A program made the translations under genes and the position numbers. Positions 27,348 through 37,940 of a DNA stretch of 64,000 bases are shown piece after piece. Numbering within the stretch: position 1 is the stretch's first letter; the number at the start of each line of letters is the position of its first letter. Where the stretch lies: NCBI GenBank assembly GCA_007126095.1, contig SLBZ01000003.1, positions 16,345 through 80,344 on the forward strand, written 5' to 3'. This DNA is from Aquisalimonas sp. Lineage in GTDB: Bacteria > Pseudomonadota > Gammaproteobacteria > Nitrococcales > Aquisalimonadaceae. The notes under the pieces are model-generated. The model made no database searches. It saw only the letters and a list, made by a program, of their open reading frames with translations, and had not been told where the DNA came from.

Positions 27348-27494
27348 TCGCTCCCCCGGTGATCGCCTGTGGGTGGTTACCTGCGGATCCTACCCATTTG
27401 AGAGTACACGCGCCCGGTAAGGCCGCCAAGCCGTGCCCGCCGCCCCGAACCAGGCAGGGCGGGCCCCGGCCGATCGCCGGAGCCCGCCATTCGG

Positions 27495-29129
<1,635 letters not shown>

Positions 29130-29264
29130 TGTTTCCTCCTCCGTTGCTGACGGATCGTTGTTCTGTCACGCACTGCGCCTCGTCCTGCGCAGGTATGACG
29201 CCTTTGCCCGAGCAGTCTGACATCTTGGCCGGTCCGATAACTCCCCGGACGCGTTAATGCAGTA

Positions 29265-29280
29265 TCAATGGAAGTATTGA
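29265..29280. promoter_or_regulatory. Inverted repeat in the divergent acyl-CoA control region
   Basis: TCAAT-N6-ATTGA is a perfect inverted repeat in the 245-bp gap between the ligase and dehydrogenase genes. It could be an operator for a TetR- or GntR-type regulator controlling both directions; no regulator gene is adjacent. Confidence 0.3.
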
Positions 29281-29374
29281 CCGAATCCGCGAAAGTGTCT
29301 TGTCGGTGAGGGGGTTCGCGAACCGGTCTCGCCGTGGCATGCTCCGGCGTGGACCAATGAAGGAGAACATCGGC

Positions 29375-30553
29375 ATGACGGATCTTGAGACCTTCCGCCG
29401 CGAGACGCGGGAGTGGCTGGACGCGAACTGTCCCGAGAGCATGCGCACCCCCATGCAGAGCGATGATGACGCCTGCTGGGGCGGGCGCAAGTGGACGTTC
29501 CAGAGCGAGGACCAGCGCCTGTGGCTGGAGCGCATGGCCGCGCGCGGCTGGACCGCCCCGGACTGGCCGACGGAGTACGGCGGTGGCGGGCTGAACAAGG
29601 ACGAGCACAAGATCCTGCGTCAGGAGATGGCGCGGATTCAGGCGCGTTCGCCGTTGAACAGCTTCGGGGTGTGGATGATCGGCCCGGCCATTCTGAAGTT
29701 CGGCTCCGAGGCGCTGAAACGCCAGCACCTGCCGCCCATCGTCCGTGGCGAGATCCGCTGGTGCCAGGGGTACAGCGAGCCCGGCGCCGGTTCCGACCTG
29801 GCCGGCTTGCAGACGAAGGCGGAGGACAAGGGCGATCACTTCATCGTCAACGGCCAGAAGATCTGGACCTCCTACGCCGACAAGGCGGACTGGATGTTCT
29901 GCCTGGTGCGCACCAACCCGGATGCCAAGAAGCAGGCGGGCATCAGCCTGGTGCTGTTCGACATGGAAACTCCGGGCGTGAGCACCCGGCCGATCACCCT
30001 CATCTCCGGCAGCTCGCCGTTCTGCGAGACGTTCCTGGACAACGTCCGCGTGGAGAAAGATCAGGTGGTCGGCGAGGTGGACCAGGGCTGGACCATCGCC
30101 AAGTACCTGCTCACCCACGAGCGCGAGATGATCGGTGGCTTCGGCCGCACGGCCGCCGGCAGCAAGACGCTGGCCGAGCAGGCCGTGGACGCCATCGGCC
30201 TGGACAACGGCCGGCTGGCCGACGACATGCTGCGCGCCGAGGTGGCCCAGTGGGATCTCGACGCCCGTGCCTTCGAGCTAACCGCCGAACGGGTGAGCGC
30301 CCAGGCCAAGGCCGGCCAGGGCGTTGGTGCGGCGTCCGCCATGCTCAAGTACTACGGCACCGAGCTGAACAAGCGCCGGCAGGAGCTGCTGATGGCGCTG
30401 AACGGCACCGACGCCCTGTACTGGGAAGGCAAGGGCGGCTTTGACGGGTCCATGCCGCGGCACTGGCTGCGGTCCAAGGGCAATTCCATCGAGGGCGGCA
30501 CGTCGGAGATCCAGCTCAACGTGATCGCAAAGAACATCCTGGAGCTTGGCTGA
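29375..30553 (+). CDS. Acyl-CoA dehydrogenase, large-subunit type
   Basis: A 392-residue flavoprotein. It shows GWTAPDWPTEYGGGG, the FAD/substrate loop WCQGYSEPGAGSDLAGL, WTSYADKADWMFCLVRT and the C-terminal SIEGGTSEIQLNVIAKNIL. Pairing with a second, more divergent dehydrogenase gene 1 bp downstream matches heteromeric dehydrogenases such as those acting on pimeloyl-CoA or steroid side chains. It introduces an alpha-beta double bond into an acyl-CoA. ATG 29375 has AAGGAG upstream; an earlier in-frame ATG at 29357 is less likely. Confidence 0.9.
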   Translation: MTDLETFRRETREWLDANCPESMRTPMQSDDDACWGGRKWTFQSEDQRLWLERMAARGWTAPDWPTEYGGGGLNKDEHKILRQEMARIQARSPLNSFGVWMIGPAILKFGSEALKRQHLPPIVRGEIRWCQGYSEPGAGSDLAGLQTKAEDKGDHFIVNGQKIWTSYADKADWMFCLVRTNPDAKKQAGISLVLFDMETPGVSTRPITLISGSSPFCETFLDNVRVEKDQVVGEVDQGWTIAKYLLTHEREMIGGFGRTAAGSKTLAEQAVDAIGLDNGRLADDMLRAEVAQWDLDARAFELTAERVSAQAKAGQGVGAASAMLKYYGTELNKRRQELLMALNGTDALYWEGKGGFDGSMPRHWLRSKGNSIEGGTSEIQLNVIAKNILELG

Positions 30554-30554
30554 C

Positions 30555-31697
30555 ATGGCGACGCTGGTACTCAATGAAGAACAACAGATGCTCAAGGACG
30601 CGGCGCGCGGATTCCTGCAGGAGCGGGCGCCGATTGCCGAATTCCGTCGCCTGCGGGATACGCGCGATGCCACCGGGTTCTCCCGCGATGTCTGGGCCGC
30701 CATGGTTGAACAGGGCTTTGCGGGCACGCTGATACCCGAGGCCCACGGCGGTTTCGCCTTCGGCCACGTGGGCATGGGGCAGATCATGGAAGAGAGCGGG
30801 CGGACGCTGGCACTGTCACCCCTGCTGAGTTCGGCCGTGCTGGGTGTCTCCGCCCTCACCCTGGCCGGGTCCGAGGCGCAACAGGCGGATCTCCTGCCGG
30901 CGGTGGGCCAGGGCGAGCTGCTGCTGGCCCTGGCCGTGGACGAGTCCGGCCGGCATGATCCCGAGTGCATCCGCACCCGCGCCGAACACAATGGCAGCGG
31001 TTACACCCTGAACGGCTGCAAGACGTTCGTGCTCGACGGCCACGTTGCGGACCGGCTGATTGTGGCCGCGCGCACGTCCGGTGATGCGCGCGCCACCGAT
31101 GGCGTGACCCTGTTCCTCGTGAATCCGGACACGGCGGGCGTCGAGGTGGAGCGCACGATCATGGTGGACGCCCGCAATGCCGCCGAGGTGCGCTTCAATG
31201 ATGCGGAAGTGCCGGCGGACGCGGTGCTCGGGCGGGTCGATGAGGGGCTGCCGGTCCTGGAACAGTTGCTGGATATCGGCAACGCGCATCTGGCCGCGGA
31301 GCTGCTCGGTCTCACCCAGGAGGTGTTCGAGCGCACGGTGCAGTATCTCAAGGAGCGCAAGCAGTTCGGCGTGGCCATCGGCTCGTTCCAGGCGCTGCAG
31401 CACCGGGCGGCGGACCTGTTCAGTGAGATCGAACTGCTGAAATCCGCGGTGGTCGCGGCGCTGTCGGCCCTGGACGAGGGCGACGACCATGCGGATCAGC
31501 TCTGCAGTCTCGCCAAGGCCCGGGCATCGAAGGTGGCGGAGCTCGCCACCAACGAGGGCGTGCAGATGCATGGCGGCATGGGCATGACCGACGAGTTCGA
31601 CGTGGGTCTGTTCCTCAAGCGCGCCCGCGCGGCTCAGCAGACCTTCGGCGATCAGCGGTACCACGCCCGGCGTTTCGCGCGTCTGCGCGGTTACTGA
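30555..31697 (+). CDS. Acyl-CoA dehydrogenase, small-subunit type
   Basis: A 380-residue acyl-CoA dehydrogenase fold protein with weaker motifs than its neighbour: the FAD loop reads ALAVDESGRHDPECI, but the C-terminal helices (YLKERKQFGVAIGSFQALQH; QMHGGMGMTDEFDVGLFLKRA) are well kept. In heteromeric pairs such a subunit often contributes only part of the active site, so the two products probably work as a complex. The ATG begins 1 bp after the upstream stop. The crotonase gene follows 22 bp later. Confidence 0.87.
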   Translation: MATLVLNEEQQMLKDAARGFLQERAPIAEFRRLRDTRDATGFSRDVWAAMVEQGFAGTLIPEAHGGFAFGHVGMGQIMEESGRTLALSPLLSSAVLGVSALTLAGSEAQQADLLPAVGQGELLLALAVDESGRHDPECIRTRAEHNGSGYTLNGCKTFVLDGHVADRLIVAARTSGDARATDGVTLFLVNPDTAGVEVERTIMVDARNAAEVRFNDAEVPADAVLGRVDEGLPVLEQLLDIGNAHLAAELLGLTQEVFERTVQYLKERKQFGVAIGSFQALQHRAADLFSEIELLKSAVVAALSALDEGDDHADQLCSLAKARASKVAELATNEGVQMHGGMGMTDEFDVGLFLKRARAAQQTFGDQRYHARRFARLRGY

Positions 31698-31719
31698 AGT
31701 CCTGCAAGGGAGACGGCAC

Positions 31720-32571
31720 ATGAGCCACGAGTGCTTCGAGGTGACCATCGAGGGCGGCGTCGCCCATCTGGTGCTCAACCGCCCGGAAAAACGCAACAGC
31801 ATGATCCCGGCGTTCTGGACCGAACTACCGGCGATCATCCGCGATATCGACCACAACGCCCGTGCCCGGGTGATCGTGATCTCGTCCACCGGGCCGCACT
31901 TCACGGCCGGGCTGGACATCAAGGCGTTCGAGGCCATCGCCGACGGGGGTGACGACCCCATGGCGGGCCGGCAGGCGGGCCTGCGATTCCAGCACACGGT
32001 CCGCGCCATGCAGGACACCTTCTCCTGCCTGGAGCAGTGCCGTGTGCCGGTGCTGGCAGCCATCCAGGGCGGCTGCATCGGCGGCGGCGTGGACCTGATT
32101 ACCGCCTGCGACATGCGCTACGCCACGGCGGATGCCTTCATCACCATCCACGAGATCAACATCGGCATGACCGCCGACGTGGGCACGTTCCCGCGCATCT
32201 TCAAGCTGATCCCGGAAGGCGTGGCCCGGGAGCTGGCATACACCGGCCGGCGCATGCCCTCGGAGGAGGCGCAGGCCGTGGGCCTGGTCAACCGCGTCTT
32301 CCCGGACCAGGACAGTCTGCTGGACGGTGTCATGGGCATCGCCCGGGAGATCGCCACCAAGCCGCCGCTGGCCATTCACGGCACCAAGCGCATGGCCAAC
32401 TACGCCCGGGACCACTCAGTGGCGGACAGCCTGGACTACATCGGTGTGTGGAACGCCAGCATGCTCCAGCACGCCGAGATCCGCGAGGCCATGCAGGCCA
32501 ACGCCGAGCAGCGGCCCGGCGAGTTCGCCGACCTCCCGCCGGTTCGGCCGCCGTTGCAGGATCCGGAGTAG
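31720..32571 (+). CDS. Enoyl-CoA hydratase/isomerase (dienoyl-CoA isomerase-like)
   Basis: A 283-residue crotonase-fold protein. The oxyanion loops FTAGLDIKAF and GGCIGGGVDL are present. The later segment EINIGMTADVGTFPRIFKLI closely follows that of delta3,5-delta2,4-dienoyl-CoA isomerases, where the aspartate in ADVGT is catalytic, rather than the Glu of simple hydratases. This suggests a double-bond shift in a polyunsaturated or branched acyl-CoA. It is the third gene of the plus-strand acyl-CoA operon. Two palindromic repeats follow its stop. Confidence 0.87.
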   Translation: MSHECFEVTIEGGVAHLVLNRPEKRNSMIPAFWTELPAIIRDIDHNARARVIVISSTGPHFTAGLDIKAFEAIADGGDDPMAGRQAGLRFQHTVRAMQDTFSCLEQCRVPVLAAIQGGCIGGGVDLITACDMRYATADAFITIHEINIGMTADVGTFPRIFKLIPEGVARELAYTGRRMPSEEAQAVGLVNRVFPDQDSLLDGVMGIAREIATKPPLAIHGTKRMANYARDHSVADSLDYIGVWNASMLQHAEIREAMQANAEQRPGEFADLPPVRPPLQDPE

Positions 32572-32586
32572 GTTCGGGTTCCGGTT

Positions 32587-32665
32587 GGTGGACCTGAAGG
32601 TCCACCCTACGCCCATAAGTCCCGGCTGCGGGCACAGTCTAGTAGGGTGGACCTTCAGGTCCACC
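32587..32665. repeat. Inverted pair of palindromic repeats after the crotonase gene
   Basis: GGTGGACC-TGAA-GGTCCACC plus CTAC lies at 32587-32610 and the reverse orientation, GTAG plus GGTGGACC-TTCA-GGTCCACC, at 32642-32665. A 31-bp spacer separates them. They match the elements near uvrD and cobK. The pair forms two strong hairpins and may end or protect the acyl-CoA operon transcript. Confidence 0.85.
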
Positions 32666-32711
32666 GAACCGGCCCGTCCCGGGATATACCCGCTGAGCGC
32701 AGGAGCCCATC

Positions 32712-33491
32712 ATGCAGTTTCTGGAACACGACAACGGCGTCATCCACTATACCCTCGAAGGGCCGGACGATGCCCCGGTGGTGATGTTCGCAAACTCCCT
32801 GGGCACCGACTTCCGCATGTGGGATGGCGTCGCCGACCGGCTGCGGGGCCGCTACCGCCTGCTGCGCTATGACATGCGCGGCCACGGGCTGACCTCTGTG
32901 CCGGCCGGCCCGTACACCATTGCCGGACTGGCGGAGGACTGCGTGGCGCTCATGGACGGGCTGGGGTTAGACCGGGTGCATTTCTGCGGGCTCTCCATCG
33001 GCGGCATGATCGGCCAGCAGCTGGCCGGCAGCCACGGCGAGCGGCTGCACAGCGTGATTCTGTGCGACACCACCATGCGTATGCCGGAGCCGTCCATGTG
33101 GGCCGAGCGCGCCGCCCAGGTGCGGGCCGACGGGCTGGACGGCCTGGTGAACGGCGCCATGGAGCGCTGGTTCACCCCCGCTTTCCTCGGCTCCAGCACC
33201 GTGGCCGGCATCCGCAACATGTTCCTGCGCACGCCGCCGGAGGGTTACGCCGGGTGCTGCGAGGCGATCGGCAGCATGGACCTGGAGCCGCAGGTGGAGG
33301 CCATCGATGTGCCGACGCTGGTGGTGGTCGGTGAGGACGATCCGGGTACGCCGGTGGCGGCTTCCGAGGCCATCGCCGAACGCATTGACGGCGCCCGGCT
33401 GGAGATCATCCCCGCCGCGGCGCATCTGCCACCGGTGGAGCAGCCGGAGGCAATGGTCACCGCCCTCGCCCGGTTTCTGGACGCCCGTTAG
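32712..33491 (+). CDS. 3-oxoadipate enol-lactonase-like alpha/beta hydrolase
   Basis: A 259-residue alpha/beta hydrolase with the PcaD pattern: MFANSLGTDFRMWD, RYDMRGHGLTSVPAGPYTI, the nucleophile elbow GLSIGG (Ser95), VVGEDDPGTP (Asp) and AAHLPPVEQPEA (His). PcaD opens 3-oxoadipate enol-lactone in the protocatechuate and catechol pathways. No other beta-ketoadipate genes are in the window, so this may be a paralogue acting on another lactone or ester. It follows the acyl-CoA operon but is set apart by the palindromic pair. Confidence 0.8.
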   Translation: MQFLEHDNGVIHYTLEGPDDAPVVMFANSLGTDFRMWDGVADRLRGRYRLLRYDMRGHGLTSVPAGPYTIAGLAEDCVALMDGLGLDRVHFCGLSIGGMIGQQLAGSHGERLHSVILCDTTMRMPEPSMWAERAAQVRADGLDGLVNGAMERWFTPAFLGSSTVAGIRNMFLRTPPEGYAGCCEAIGSMDLEPQVEAIDVPTLVVVGEDDPGTPVAASEAIAERIDGARLEIIPAAAHLPPVEQPEAMVTALARFLDAR

Positions 33492-33523
33492 CCTTCGCGC
33501 AATGACCAGCACCGCCGGTTGCG

Positions 33524-33544
33524 CCCGGCGGCATCGCCGCCGGG
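33524..33544 (+). terminator. Strong GC hairpin after the PcaD-like gene
   Basis: CCCGGCGGC (33524-33532) pairs perfectly with GCCGCCGGG (33536-33544) around a three-base loop. There is no U-tract, so it may be a stabilising or Rho-assisted end signal. Confidence 0.4.
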
Positions 33545-33596
33545 GCCGAACCCCGGTAGACTCCGGCGCTTCGTTGGCTGAATCCAGGGAGCAAGG

Positions 33597-34322
33597 GTGG
33601 AGTTACCACTGAGCCTTGGTGAGTGGGCGCTGGCCAGCGCCGTGATTCTGGCCGGGTCGCTGCTGCAGGGCGCAATCGGTTTCGGGCTCGGAATGGTCGG
33701 CGCGCCACTGCTGTATCTGATCCAGCCGGCACTGATCCCCGGGGCCATGGTGGTGGCGGGGATGTGCCTGCCGGTGCTGATACTCATGCGGGACTGGCGC
33801 GCCGTGCATTTCCCCGACGCCGGCTGGGCGGTGGTCGGCCAGGTACCCGGCGCCGCCCTTGGCGGTCTGGTCCTTGGTGTCATCGCGCAGGACATGCTGG
33901 GGCTGGTGTTCGGGTCGCTGGTGCTGCTGGCCGTGGTCCTGAGCCTGGCCGGCGGGGTCGCCAGCCCGCGTCCGCCGCACCTGTTCGGGGCCGGGGGGCT
34001 TGCCGGGCTGATGGCGACCACCACATCCATAGGTGGCCCGCCCCTGGCCCTGGCGTTTCAGCACTTCTCCGGTGCGCGGCTGCGCGGCACGCTGTCTGCG
34101 GTGTTCGTCCCCGGTGGCTTGATCGTGCTCACCGCCCTGGCCCTGGCCGGCCACTTCGGGCTCGCGGAGCTGGTCATGGGGATCAGCCTGCTGCCAGCCA
34201 TTGCGCTCGGCTTTCTGGGCTCCGGCCGCGTTGCGCGCTGGCTCGATCGCGACTGGCTGCGCCCGGCGCTGCTGGGCGTCTCGGCCGCGGCCGCCGTTGG
34301 CGCCATCATCAGCGCGCTGTGA
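33597..34322 (+). CDS. TSUP (TauE/SafE-family) membrane permease
   Basis: A 241-residue hydrophobic protein with about eight membrane helices. The repeated family motif is visible in each half (LLQGAIGFGLGMVGAPLLYL and LMATTTSIGGPPLALAFQH). TSUP proteins move sulfite, sulfonates, organic acids or similar anions. The start is GTG at 33597, with a weak upstream AGGGAG. It ends one base before the convergent MFS gene. Substrate unknown. Confidence 0.87.
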   Translation: MELPLSLGEWALASAVILAGSLLQGAIGFGLGMVGAPLLYLIQPALIPGAMVVAGMCLPVLILMRDWRAVHFPDAGWAVVGQVPGAALGGLVLGVIAQDMLGLVFGSLVLLAVVLSLAGGVASPRPPHLFGAGGLAGLMATTTSIGGPPLALAFQHFSGARLRGTLSAVFVPGGLIVLTALALAGHFGLAELVMGISLLPAIALGFLGSGRVARWLDRDWLRPALLGVSAAAAVGAIISAL

Positions 34323-35603
34323 TCAGCCGTCTCGGGCCGTCGATGCCTCGCTCTGCGGTGGGCCGCCCACGGCCAGTTCGCGGGGGAAGCGGCGGATCCA
34401 TGCGGTCAGGATGCAACCCACGATCAACCCGGCCGTGGTGAACAGGAACGCGGCGCGGAAATCGCCCGTGGTCTCGATCAGCCACCCGGCAATGGCCGGC
34501 CCCACGAACTGGCCGGCGGCGAACACCAGGGTCGAGAAGCTGAAGGCGATGGGGATGTACCGGGGCGCCACCTGATCGGTACTGCTTGCCTGGATCAGGG
34601 CGAACGAGCCGTTCACGGCGCAGCCCATGATCAGGTAATGGAGAAAGAACATGAGCAGGGTCTGGTCGATGAGCGGCAGCATGGTGGCGATGGTCACCAG
34701 GACCATGGCCGTCAGCAGCGCGTTGCCGCGGCCCCAGTGGTCCGAGAGCATGCCCCAGGCGGGCCCTGCGGCCACCGACAGCAGCCCCATCATCGCGAGC
34801 AGCTGGCCGGCGGTCCGTTCCGGGTGGCCCGATTCCACCACGAAGCTGACCATGAAGACCGCCTGCACGATGTAGGTCAGTCCGATCAGCCCGTAGACGC
34901 TGCCGACGATGAGCATGCGCGGGTGGCGGTAGATCAGCCACTTCTCCGCGGAGGGCGGCCGTTCCCCGGCCGCGATGCGTGACCCCGGTGGATCCCGCAC
35001 CACGATGATGACCAGGGTGGCCACGGCGGCGGCCGCCGCCGCGAACAGCCCCCAGCTCACCCGCCAGGCGGCGTCGCCGAAGAGTGTCTGCAGCCAGGGC
35101 ACCAGAAAGCCGATCAGCAGTGTCCCAACGCCGATGCCCGCCGACATGCAGCCGATGACGAAGCCGCGCTTCTCCGGATACCATGCGGCCAGCAGTGAGA
35201 CCATGGGGGCGAAACTGAAGGCGGTGCCAAAGCCGAGCAGCGCCTTGAGTGCGAGCAATGCCGGGTAGGCCGTGGCAACGCTGAGCCCCGCAAAACCGAT
35301 CCCCACCGTGATCAGGCCGAACACCACGGCCCGGCGCGGCCCCCAGCGAGCGGCGGCGGCGCCGCCAGCGAGCACGAACAGCAGGTAACCCAGCGCGGTG
35401 ACCGTGCCGAGCGTGCCTGCCTGCTGGTAGGTGAGCCCCAGGTCGGCACGCATGGGCGGCAGCAGCACGCCAAAGGCCAGGCGGGCGAAGACGATCACGA
35501 CCAGTCCCGTGAACGCGCCGCACAGTACGGTAAGCACGGCGTTGGGGCGGGTAGTGGTGTCCACGGCAGGCGGCCTCTTCGTTGTTATTGGTGAGCCGAC
35601 CAT
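34323..35603 (-). CDS. Major facilitator superfamily transporter
   Basis: A 426-residue protein with 12 predicted membrane helices and a hydrophilic loop near the middle (RDPPGSRIAAGERPPSAEKW). The first half carries FARLAFGVLLPPMRADLGLTYQQAGTL and AARWGPRRAV, a variant of the loop 2-3 motif; the second half has SDHWGRGNALL. This resembles the YbfB/YjiJ and oxalate/formate antiporter-like branches of MFS. Substrate not determinable. Convergent with the TSUP gene. Confidence 0.88.
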   Translation of the reverse strand: MVGSPITTKRPPAVDTTTRPNAVLTVLCGAFTGLVVIVFARLAFGVLLPPMRADLGLTYQQAGTLGTVTALGYLLFVLAGGAAAARWGPRRAVVFGLITVGIGFAGLSVATAYPALLALKALLGFGTAFSFAPMVSLLAAWYPEKRGFVIGCMSAGIGVGTLLIGFLVPWLQTLFGDAAWRVSWGLFAAAAAAVATLVIIVVRDPPGSRIAAGERPPSAEKWLIYRHPRMLIVGSVYGLIGLTYIVQAVFMVSFVVESGHPERTAGQLLAMMGLLSVAAGPAWGMLSDHWGRGNALLTAMVLVTIATMLPLIDQTLLMFFLHYLIMGCAVNGSFALIQASSTDQVAPRYIPIAFSFSTLVFAAGQFVGPAIAGWLIETTGDFRAAFLFTTAGLIVGCILTAWIRRFPRELAVGGPPQSEASTARDG

Positions 35604-35691
35604 ATCAGGAAATCTGAACGCGCGGACACGGGAGCGGTCAGTGGGCTATTGATGGCAGGTCCTGATGTGCCTTATCCGGAAGGAGCGTGAA

Positions 35692-35982
35692 ATGAGAGCA
35701 GGTCGACCGAGGCCCGGCCTGGGCCCATTGGTGGTGGCAGCAGCGGGGTTATCGCTCGCCGTGGCGGTAATGGCCGCGGACGATGTCCGCTTCGAGACCG
35801 CGGACGGAGAGCCCCTTCCGGACGCTGAGCAGGAGGTTGCCGAATCCGTGCTGGATGCCGAGGTGCTGCAGCCCGGCGTCTATCGGCTGGATGTGGATGT
35901 GGACGGCCGCCAGGCGCGCATCATCGAAGCGCGCCCCGAGGCCGACGCCTCGGAGTCGGGGCACAGGACCGAGGGCCGGTGA
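35692..35982 (+). CDS. Small exported protein of unknown function
   Basis: A 96-residue protein: residues 1-28 are a signal peptide (GLSLAVAVMAA), then an acidic segment with a short predicted strand-turn-strand (VYRLDVDVDGRQARIIEARPE), distantly like a PepSY-type half-domain. AAGGAG lies 7 bp before the ATG at 35692, which supports translation. It ends one base before the convergent SDR gene. I do not recognise a named family. Confidence 0.65.
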   Translation: MRAGRPRPGLGPLVVAAAGLSLAVAVMAADDVRFETADGEPLPDAEQEVAESVLDAEVLQPGVYRLDVDVDGRQARIIEARPEADASESGHRTEGR

Positions 35983-35983
35983 A

Positions 35984-36754
35984 CTAGTCCGCGTATTGCA
36001 TCCGCCGTGTCATGCCGCCGTCGACGACCATGTTCTCGCCGGTGATGAACCCGGCTGCGCTCGATAGCAGGAAGGTGCAGAGGTTCGCGACGTCCTCCGG
36101 GCGGCCCACGCGACCGGCGGGGTGCTGGGCGTGGTCGGCTGCCGTGAGGGTCGAGGGTTCGCGCAGGCCCGGCTTGCGGTGATCCTCAACCGCAATCCAT
36201 CCCGGGCTGACGGCGTTGACGCGAACCCGTCCGGACAGGCTCACCGCCAGCGCGTGGGTGAGCGCCAGCACACCCCCCTTGCTCGCGGCATAGGCCTCGC
36301 TGTCGGGCTCAGACTGCAGCGCCCGGGTGGAGGCGATGTTGACGATGGCACCCCGGCGCGCCGCCAGGTGCGGCGTGCAGTGCTTGCTGAACAGGAAGGT
36401 GCCGGTCAGGTTGACGTCCAGCCAGCGCTGCCAGTCCTTCAGGGCCAGCGCCTCAACCGGTCCGCTCAGCGGGTCGGCGACACCGGCGTTGTTCACCAGA
36501 CCGTCGAGTTGGCCATAGTGCACCAGCGTGGCATCCACGGCGCTTTCCACGGCCGCCTCGTCGGCGACGTCCGCCTGCACCGTGAACAGCCGCTGGTCGT
36601 CCCGGCACTCATCGTCCAGTGCCGCCAGCGCCTCGCCGTCCAGATCGATGACCGACACGCGCCACCCCGACGACAGCAGTTTGCGCGACACGCCAAGGCC
36701 GATGCCCTGGGCCCCTCCCGTTACCAGGGCGACGGGCTGTGGCTCGTCACTCAT
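35984..36754 (-). CDS. SDR-family oxidoreductase
   Basis: A 256-residue short-chain dehydrogenase. The cofactor loop TGGAQGIG is at 12-19, NNAG at 88-91 and the catalytic YxxxK at Tyr155/Lys159. An aspartate after the second strand (VIDLDG) suggests NAD(H) rather than NADP(H). The C-terminal part, GENMVVDGGMTRRMQY, resembles 3-oxoacyl-ACP reductase-like SDRs. It is translationally coupled to ubiG (4-bp overlap). Substrate unknown. Confidence 0.87.
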   Translation of the reverse strand: MSDEPQPVALVTGGAQGIGLGVSRKLLSSGWRVSVIDLDGEALAALDDECRDDQRLFTVQADVADEAAVESAVDATLVHYGQLDGLVNNAGVADPLSGPVEALALKDWQRWLDVNLTGTFLFSKHCTPHLAARRGAIVNIASTRALQSEPDSEAYAASKGGVLALTHALAVSLSGRVRVNAVSPGWIAVEDHRKPGLREPSTLTAADHAQHPAGRVGRPEDVANLCTFLLSSAAGFITGENMVVDGGMTRRMQYAD

Positions 36755-37515
36755 GTCTCCCCCTCTCCTTGGCGCCTGGCCAGCAGCATGTAGTTGACGC
36801 TCTCCGAGGGTGACAGCCACATGCGCCGCGTCAATGGATTGACCTTGACGCCGGTACGCTGAATCGTCGTGATGCCGTCCCGTTCCATGAGTGTCTCGAT
36901 TTCGGCGGGGGTGGGAAACCGGGACCACTGGTGCGTGCCTTTTGGAAGCAGCCGGAAGATGTACTCCGCGCCCACGATGGCCACGACAAAGGAGATCGCA
37001 TTGCGGTTGATGGTGGCCACGAAGGTGTGGCCGCCCGGCGCCACCAGACGGTTCACGGCGGCCATGAACGCCGGCAGGTCGGCCACGTGCTCTACCACCT
37101 CCATGTTCAGCACCACGTCGTAGCGGGCGCCGCGCCCGGCCAGCGCCTCGGCCGTGGCAGTCTCGTACGTGATGTCCAGACCCTGTTCGCGGGCGTGCAG
37201 GCGGGCGACCCGGATGTTGCTGTCGGACACGTCCACCCCGTGAACCGTGGCCCCGAGCCTGGCCATGGCCTCGCTGAGCAGCCCGCCGCCGCAGCCGATG
37301 TCGAGCATGCGCAGACCGGCGAGTGGTGCCGGCTCGGCCGGGTCACGATCATACTGCTCCGCCAGCCGGTCACGGATGTAGCCGGTTCGCAGCGTGTTCA
37401 GCACATGGAGGGGCCACAGCTTGCCATCGGACTGCCACCACATCGCCGCCAGCGCGCGATAGCGCGCCAGTTCGTCCGGATCCACCGTCCGGTCCTGTGC
37501 GTCGTTCCCGGTCAT
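36751..37515 (-). CDS. ubiG: UbiG, ubiquinone O-methyltransferase
   Basis: A 254-residue class I SAM-dependent methyltransferase. The N-terminal FAALA-type segment (RYRALAAMWWQSDGKLWPLHVLN) and motif I LDIGCGGG (71-78) are UbiG hallmarks, with the post-I acid in VHGVDVS and a C-terminal NPLTRRMWLSPSESVNYML. It catalyses both O-methylation steps of ubiquinone synthesis on membrane-bound intermediates. It is the first gene of a two-gene operon with the SDR. The gap to the riboswitch side is shared with the cobalamin promoter. Confidence 0.93.
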   Translation of the reverse strand: MTGNDAQDRTVDPDELARYRALAAMWWQSDGKLWPLHVLNTLRTGYIRDRLAEQYDRDPAEPAPLAGLRMLDIGCGGGLLSEAMARLGATVHGVDVSDSNIRVARLHAREQGLDITYETATAEALAGRGARYDVVLNMEVVEHVADLPAFMAAVNRLVAPGGHTFVATINRNAISFVVAIVGAEYIFRLLPKGTHQWSRFPTPAEIETLMERDGITTIQRTGVKVNPLTRRMWLSPSESVNYMLLARRQGEGET

Positions 37516-37632
37516 GTCATCCTACCCGTAGGCTCATTGATGATGGTTAGGTGTTGCATAGAGTCTGTATCAATTCAGTTCATTTGTCTCCGGTTGACCA
37601 CCCCAAGGGGGTCCCATAAGGTACAGCCAGCT

Positions 37633-37824
37633 TCAGGTGCCCCGCGTGCAATTGGGGATAATCGGGAAGCCGGTGCGCACGCGTCGCGTGCAAGGCCGGC
37701 GCTGCCCCCGCAACGGTAAGTGGTGACGACCGGATCACAGGCCACTGACGACGCCCGCACGGGTGCGTCGGGAAGGCGATCCGCCGGGGAAGGACCCTAC
37801 ACCACCAGCCCGGAGACCGGCCTG
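37633..37824 (+). promoter_or_regulatory. Cobalamin (AdoCbl) riboswitch
   Basis: The consensus blocks occur in the right order: GGTGCC (37636 onward), GGGAAGCCGGTG (37664-37675), GCTGCCCCCGCAACGGTAA (37701-37719), the B12 box core GCCACTG (37741-37747), CGGGAAGGC (37769-37777) and AGCCCGGAGACCGGCC (37807-37822). After the aptamer a GCCGC/GCGGC hairpin (37836-37850) may be part of the expression platform. A weak promoter candidate is TTGACC at 37594-37599; the rest of 37516-37632 shows nothing else I can support. Cobalamin binding should reduce expression of cbiD and the genes after it. Confidence 0.95.
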
Positions 37825-37940
37825 AATTCCCTGGTGCCGCGGGGTGCGGCGGAACCGGGTGGTGAACACCTGTCCCGCTGATCGGTACCCACCCAGCCTC
37901 TGCACCCGTCGCGCGATCATCTGACGAGGGACCGCGAGAC

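Noticed and set aside
25713-27362. A 549-codon frame opposite the ATP-grasp and alpha-E genes
   Set aside because: Composition bias (His, Val, Gly, Gln) and lack of any motif mark it as an antisense shadow.
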